Below, piece by piece: positions 22,441 to 24,329 of a DNA stretch of 24,329 bases. A program made the position numbers and the translations under genes. The DNA is from DASXTS01 sp036505275 (GTDB lineage: Bacteria > Actinomycetota > Actinomycetes > Mycobacteriales > Pseudonocardiaceae). The stretch lies in the NCBI GenBank assembly GCA_036505275.1, contig DASXTS010000154.1, positions 1 to 24,329 on the forward strand, given 5' to 3'. The notes under the pieces were generated by a model, which did no database searches, was not told the origin of the DNA, and was given only the letters and a program-made list of their open reading frames with translations. The number at the start of each line of letters is the position of its first letter. Within the stretch, counting starts at the first letter, position 1.

Positions 22441-24329
22441 CGAAGTTGCGGTAGCTCTGCGTAGAAATTGGGTGTGTGGCCTGCGGGGATGTGAGTTCGT
22501 CGCTCTCGCTTGTAGACAGAATAGTCGGCGTGTCGCGAGTGGGTTGCCGGCATGGTTGGGTTAGTATGCTCGATATGGCGGCGCCGTTCGGGAAGGTTCA
22601 TGTAGCCAGAGTGCGCAAGTCTGGCTATGTGGATAAGCAGGGCAACCGCCGGGAGTACTCCTCGGCGTACCTGCGGCGCACCTACCGCGAGGGTGGCAAG
22701 GTCCGCAACCAGACGGTGGCGAACCTGTCGGCGCTGCCCGAGCATGTGATCGACTGGATCGACGCCGGCCTGAAGGGGCAGCAGTTGGTGCCGGTCGAGC
22801 AGGCGGTGTCGATCACCCGGTCGCTGCCGCACGGGCATGTCGCCGCGGTCGCGGCGATGGCGCACCAGCTGGGCCTGCCCGGGCTGCTCGGCCCGGCCGG
22901 CCGGCACCGGGATCTGGCCCTGGCGTTGATCATCTCGCGGGTGGTCCGCCCGGACTCGAAGCTGTCCACCCTGACCTGGTGGGCCGACACGACGCTCGGC
23001 GCGGACCTGGGCGTGGCCGACGCGTCCACCGATGAGATCTATGCGGCGATGGACTGGCTGGTCGAGCAGCAGGACACCATCGAACGTGCGCTGGCCGGCC
23101 GGCACCTGGCGGCCGGGGTGAATCCGTCGCGGATGGCGCTGTTTGACCTGTCGTCCTCGTGGGTGGCCGGCCGGTGCTGTCCGCTGGCCGCCCGCGGCTA
23201 CTCCCGCGACGGCAAGAAGGGCACCCTGCAGATCGAGTACGGGCTGCTCACCGACCCGGCCGGGCGGCCGGTGGCGGTGCGCGTGTTCCCCGGTAACACC
23301 GCCGATCCGGCCGCGTTCACCGAGATCGTCACCGTGGTCCGGGAGACGTTCGGGCTGCAGCGGGTGGTGCTGGTCGGGGACCGCGGCATGATCACCAGCG
23401 CGCGCATCAACGCCCTCACCGAGGCCGACAGCGACCTAGGTTGGATCACCGCGCTGCGCGCCCCGCAGGTCGCCAAACTCGCCCGCGACGACGGGCCGCT
23501 GCAAATGTCGCTGTTCGATCGGCAGGACCTGGCCGAGATCAGCCACCCCGACTACCCCGGCGAGCGGCTGGTCGCCTGCCGCAACCCGCTGCTGGCGGCC
23601 GAACGCGCCCGCAAACGCGAAGACCTGCTGGCCGCCACCGAGAACCGACTCGCCCCGATCCTCGCCCGCATCCAGCGCGGCACCCTGACCGGTGCCGACC
23701 ACATCGGCATCGCGGTCGGCAAGGTCATCAACACCCACAAGATGGGCAAGCACCTGCAGCTCACCATCACCGACACCAGCCTGACCATCCAACGCAACCA
23801 GGCCCAGATCGCCGCCGAGGCCGCGCTGGATGGCATCTACGTGCTGCGCACCAGCGTGCCAGCCGACACCCTGGACGCGCCCAGGGTGGTCTTCGCCTAC
23901 AAGAACCTCTCCCACGTCGAACGCGACTTCCGCATCATCAAGGTCGACGATCTGGACCTGCGCCCGATCTACCACCGACTCGAAGACCGGGTCAAAGCGC
24001 ACGTGCTGATCTGCATGCTCGCCTGCTACCTGGTCTGGCACCTCCGCCACGCCTGGGCGCCGCTGACCTTCACCGACGAACACCCACCCGAGCGCGACAA
24101 CCCGGTCGCCCCCGCCCACCGCTCAACCCACGCCCAGACCAAGGCCTCCTTCCAACGCGACCAGCTCGGCAACCCCTACCGCAGCTTCCGCGGCCTGCTC
24201 GAGCACCTGGCAACCCTCACCCGCAACCAGATCCGCTTCCCCGGCACCGACACCACCGTGCCCATGCTCGCCCAGGCCACCCCCGACCAACGCCACGCCT
24301 TCGAACTGATCGGCGCCGCAATCCCACTC
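22441..24329 (+). mobile_element. IS1634-type insertion sequence, right end beyond window
   Basis: The sigma-factor fragment breaks off near 22440 and a lower-GC, non-coding lead-in (22441-22565) precedes a transposase that continues past the window edge. The left boundary is placed where similarity to the sigma factor ends. Terminal inverted repeats cannot be confirmed because the other end is not present. Confidence 0.65.
22575..24329 (+). CDS. IS1634-family transposase (DDE), C-terminus beyond window
   Basis: The frame is open from ATG 22575 (ATG 22566 also in frame) to the right edge, 585 codons without a stop. The N-terminus (FGKVHVARVRKSGYVD, REYSSAYLRRTYREGGKV, NLSALPEHVIDWID) and the catalytic core are characteristic of IS1634/IS4-superfamily transposases. 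The DDE residues are D191 (ALFDLSSSW), D269 (VLVGDRGM) and E449 in HVERDFRIIKVDDL, followed by PIYHRLEDRVKAHVLICMLA. The frame appears intact in the window, so the element may be active. Confidence 0.92.
   Translation, partial: MAAPFGKVHVARVRKSGYVDKQGNRREYSSAYLRRTYREGGKVRNQTVANLSALPEHVIDWIDAGLKGQQLVPVEQAVSITRSLPHGHVAAVAAMAHQLGLPGLLGPAGRHRDLALALIISRVVRPDSKLSTLTWWADTTLGADLGVADASTDEIYAAMDWLVEQQDTIERALAGRHLAAGVNPSRMALFDLSSSWVAGRCCPLAARGYSRDGKKGTLQIEYGLLTDPAGRPVAVRVFPGNTADPAAFTEIVTVVRETFGLQRVVLVGDRGMITSARINALTEADSDLGWITALRAPQVAKLARDDGPLQMSLFDRQDLAEISHPDYPGERLVACRNPLLAAERARKREDLLAATENRLAPILARIQRGTLTGADHIGIAVGKVINTHKMGKHLQLTITDTSLTIQRNQAQIAAEAALDGIYVLRTSVPADTLDAPRVVFAYKNLSHVERDFRIIKVDDLDLRPIYHRLEDRVKAHVLICMLACYLVWHLRHAWAPLTFTDEHPPERDNPVAPAHRSTHAQTKASFQRDQLGNPYRSFRGLLEHLATLTRNQIRFPGTDTTVPMLAQATPDQRHAFELIGAAIPL

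Noticed and set aside
1..24329. CRISPR arrays, tRNA or rRNA genes
   Set aside because: No regularly spaced short repeats, no cloverleaf with TTCRANNC-type arm and no rRNA-like stretch were seen on reading both strands.

Overview
The window is very GC-rich (roughly 70% or more by eye), with GTG/TTG starts, overlapping stop-start codons and families typical of Actinomycetota: SARP, OsaA/B/C-type signalling, Acg-type nitroreductase, DUF6069 and leaderless genes. It looks like the chromosome of a filamentous actinomycete. The genus cannot be fixed from the sequence alone.

Layout. 1-1494: a membrane-anchored helix-turn-helix protein running off the left edge, divergent from a stand-alone SARP regulator. 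1556-7917: a locus laid out like Streptomyces osaB-osaA / osaC. It has a single-domain response regulator, a soluble poly-HAMP/GAF hybrid histidine kinase and, divergently, an anti-sigma/GAF/PP2C protein, so osmotic or general stress signalling is likely. 7914-12956: an MprF/LysX-type DUF2156 membrane protein, a histidine kinase and an OmpR-family regulator whose genes face each other and overlap at their 3' ends, and a membrane-anchored esterase cut off before its catalytic serine. The two divergent promoter regions of this block carry the same 11-bp-spaced tandem motif (CACAGCGT), which suggests one small cell-envelope regulon. 12944-14276: a promoter, an apparently leaderless Arg-rich mini-ORF with consecutive hairpins, then a single-chain PheRS-like protein (PheS core plus FDX-ACB domain) whose Phe-pocket signature is changed from FPF to HPY. 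14276-18336: a PadR regulator with a tandem palindromic operator, translationally chained to an ABC ATPase and a large FtsX/MacB-type permease.

18472-24329 is a patchwork of intact and decayed genes. It holds a small conserved actinobacterial protein, a PhyH-type dioxygenase pseudogene with at least two frameshifts and lower GC, an Acg-type nitroreductase, a metallo-beta-lactamase-fold hydrolase divergent from an SRPBCC protein, a DUF6069 gene missing its 5' end and fused to the 3' end of a sigma-factor gene, and an IS1634-type insertion sequence running off the right edge.

The most original material is the envelope module with its candidate shared operator, the altered PheRS-like enzyme, and its structured leader. 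All functions are inferred from recognisable motifs. No database search was possible.
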